Below are positions 39,012-39,016 of a DNA stretch of 39,016 nt, piece by piece. The notes under the pieces are model-generated. The model saw only the letters and a list, made by a program, of their open reading frames with translations, was not told where the DNA came from and did no database searches. Every line of letters begins with the position of its first letter. Positions within the stretch are counted from its first letter, which is position 1. The stretch covers positions 1 through 39,016 of the forward strand of contig NZ_QETK01000042.1 in assembly GCF_003105155.1 (NCBI RefSeq), given 5' to 3'. The position numbers were made by a program, and so were the translations under genes. This DNA comes from Pseudomonas sp. SDI. Its GTDB lineage: Bacteria; Pseudomonadota; Gammaproteobacteria; Pseudomonadales; Pseudomonadaceae.

Positions 39012-39016
39012 GCTTT

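Noticed and set aside
1..39016. CRISPR array, prophage, transposase or tRNA genes
   Set aside because: No regularly spaced repeats, integrase or transposase motifs, or cloverleaf sequences were seen on either strand.

Overview
The window looks like chromosome of a Pseudomonas of the P. putida/P. fluorescens lineage. The evidence is high GC with typical pseudomonad coding, REP palindromes of the TGTGGGAGCGGGC type, the cumA-tadA pair next to guaBA, and a core order of purL, mltF, tadA, cumA, guaA, guaB, xseA, M23 peptidase and leuA. No tRNA or rRNA gene was seen.

Bases 1-4211 are a lower-GC accessory block: the 3' end of an rhs toxin gene and its debris. A full-length Rhs C-terminus ends in an LHH-type HNH nuclease and overlaps a candidate immunity gene. 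It is followed by a displaced Rhs tip with an AHH-type nuclease and a frameshifted Imm11-like immunity gene. Next come a broken nuclease tail and an internal Rhs core fragment. Near-identical core segments (about 242 bp and 527 bp) recur and would allow toxin swapping by recombination.

Bases 4195-14003 form a phosphate-linked export island. On the minus strand lie gspC and gspK (type II secretion), a SoxB-fold Tat lipoprotein that appears to have lost its metal ligands, and two alpha/beta-hydrolase paralogues, one an internally deleted pseudogene. On the plus strand lie a Tat-dependent PhoX-type phosphatase and a compact tatABC operon. PhoB-box-like 7-bp repeats on an 11-bp period stand before the SoxB-like gene and before tatA. 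This supports a Pho-controlled Tat-then-T2SS route. The rest of the gsp genes are not in the window, and Rhs debris begins 16 bp after the gspC stop.

Bases 14044-34731 are mostly housekeeping: purine synthesis (purL, guaB, guaA), cell wall (mltF, M23 peptidase), tRNA editing (tadA), a multicopper oxidase (cumA), DNA repair (xseA), a LysR regulator divergent from a TauE/SafE permease, and leuA with a leucine-rich leader peptide. One outsider is a large putative toxin with a Tiki/ChaN-like domain between cumA and guaA.

Bases 34798-38922 hold an unassigned three-gene operon: a coiled-coil protein with a Ser/Gly tail, a helical protein with a faint TelA-like look, and a single-pass membrane protein of the type I recall as DUF6384. 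It is the best candidate for an undescribed system. A REP pair closes the window.
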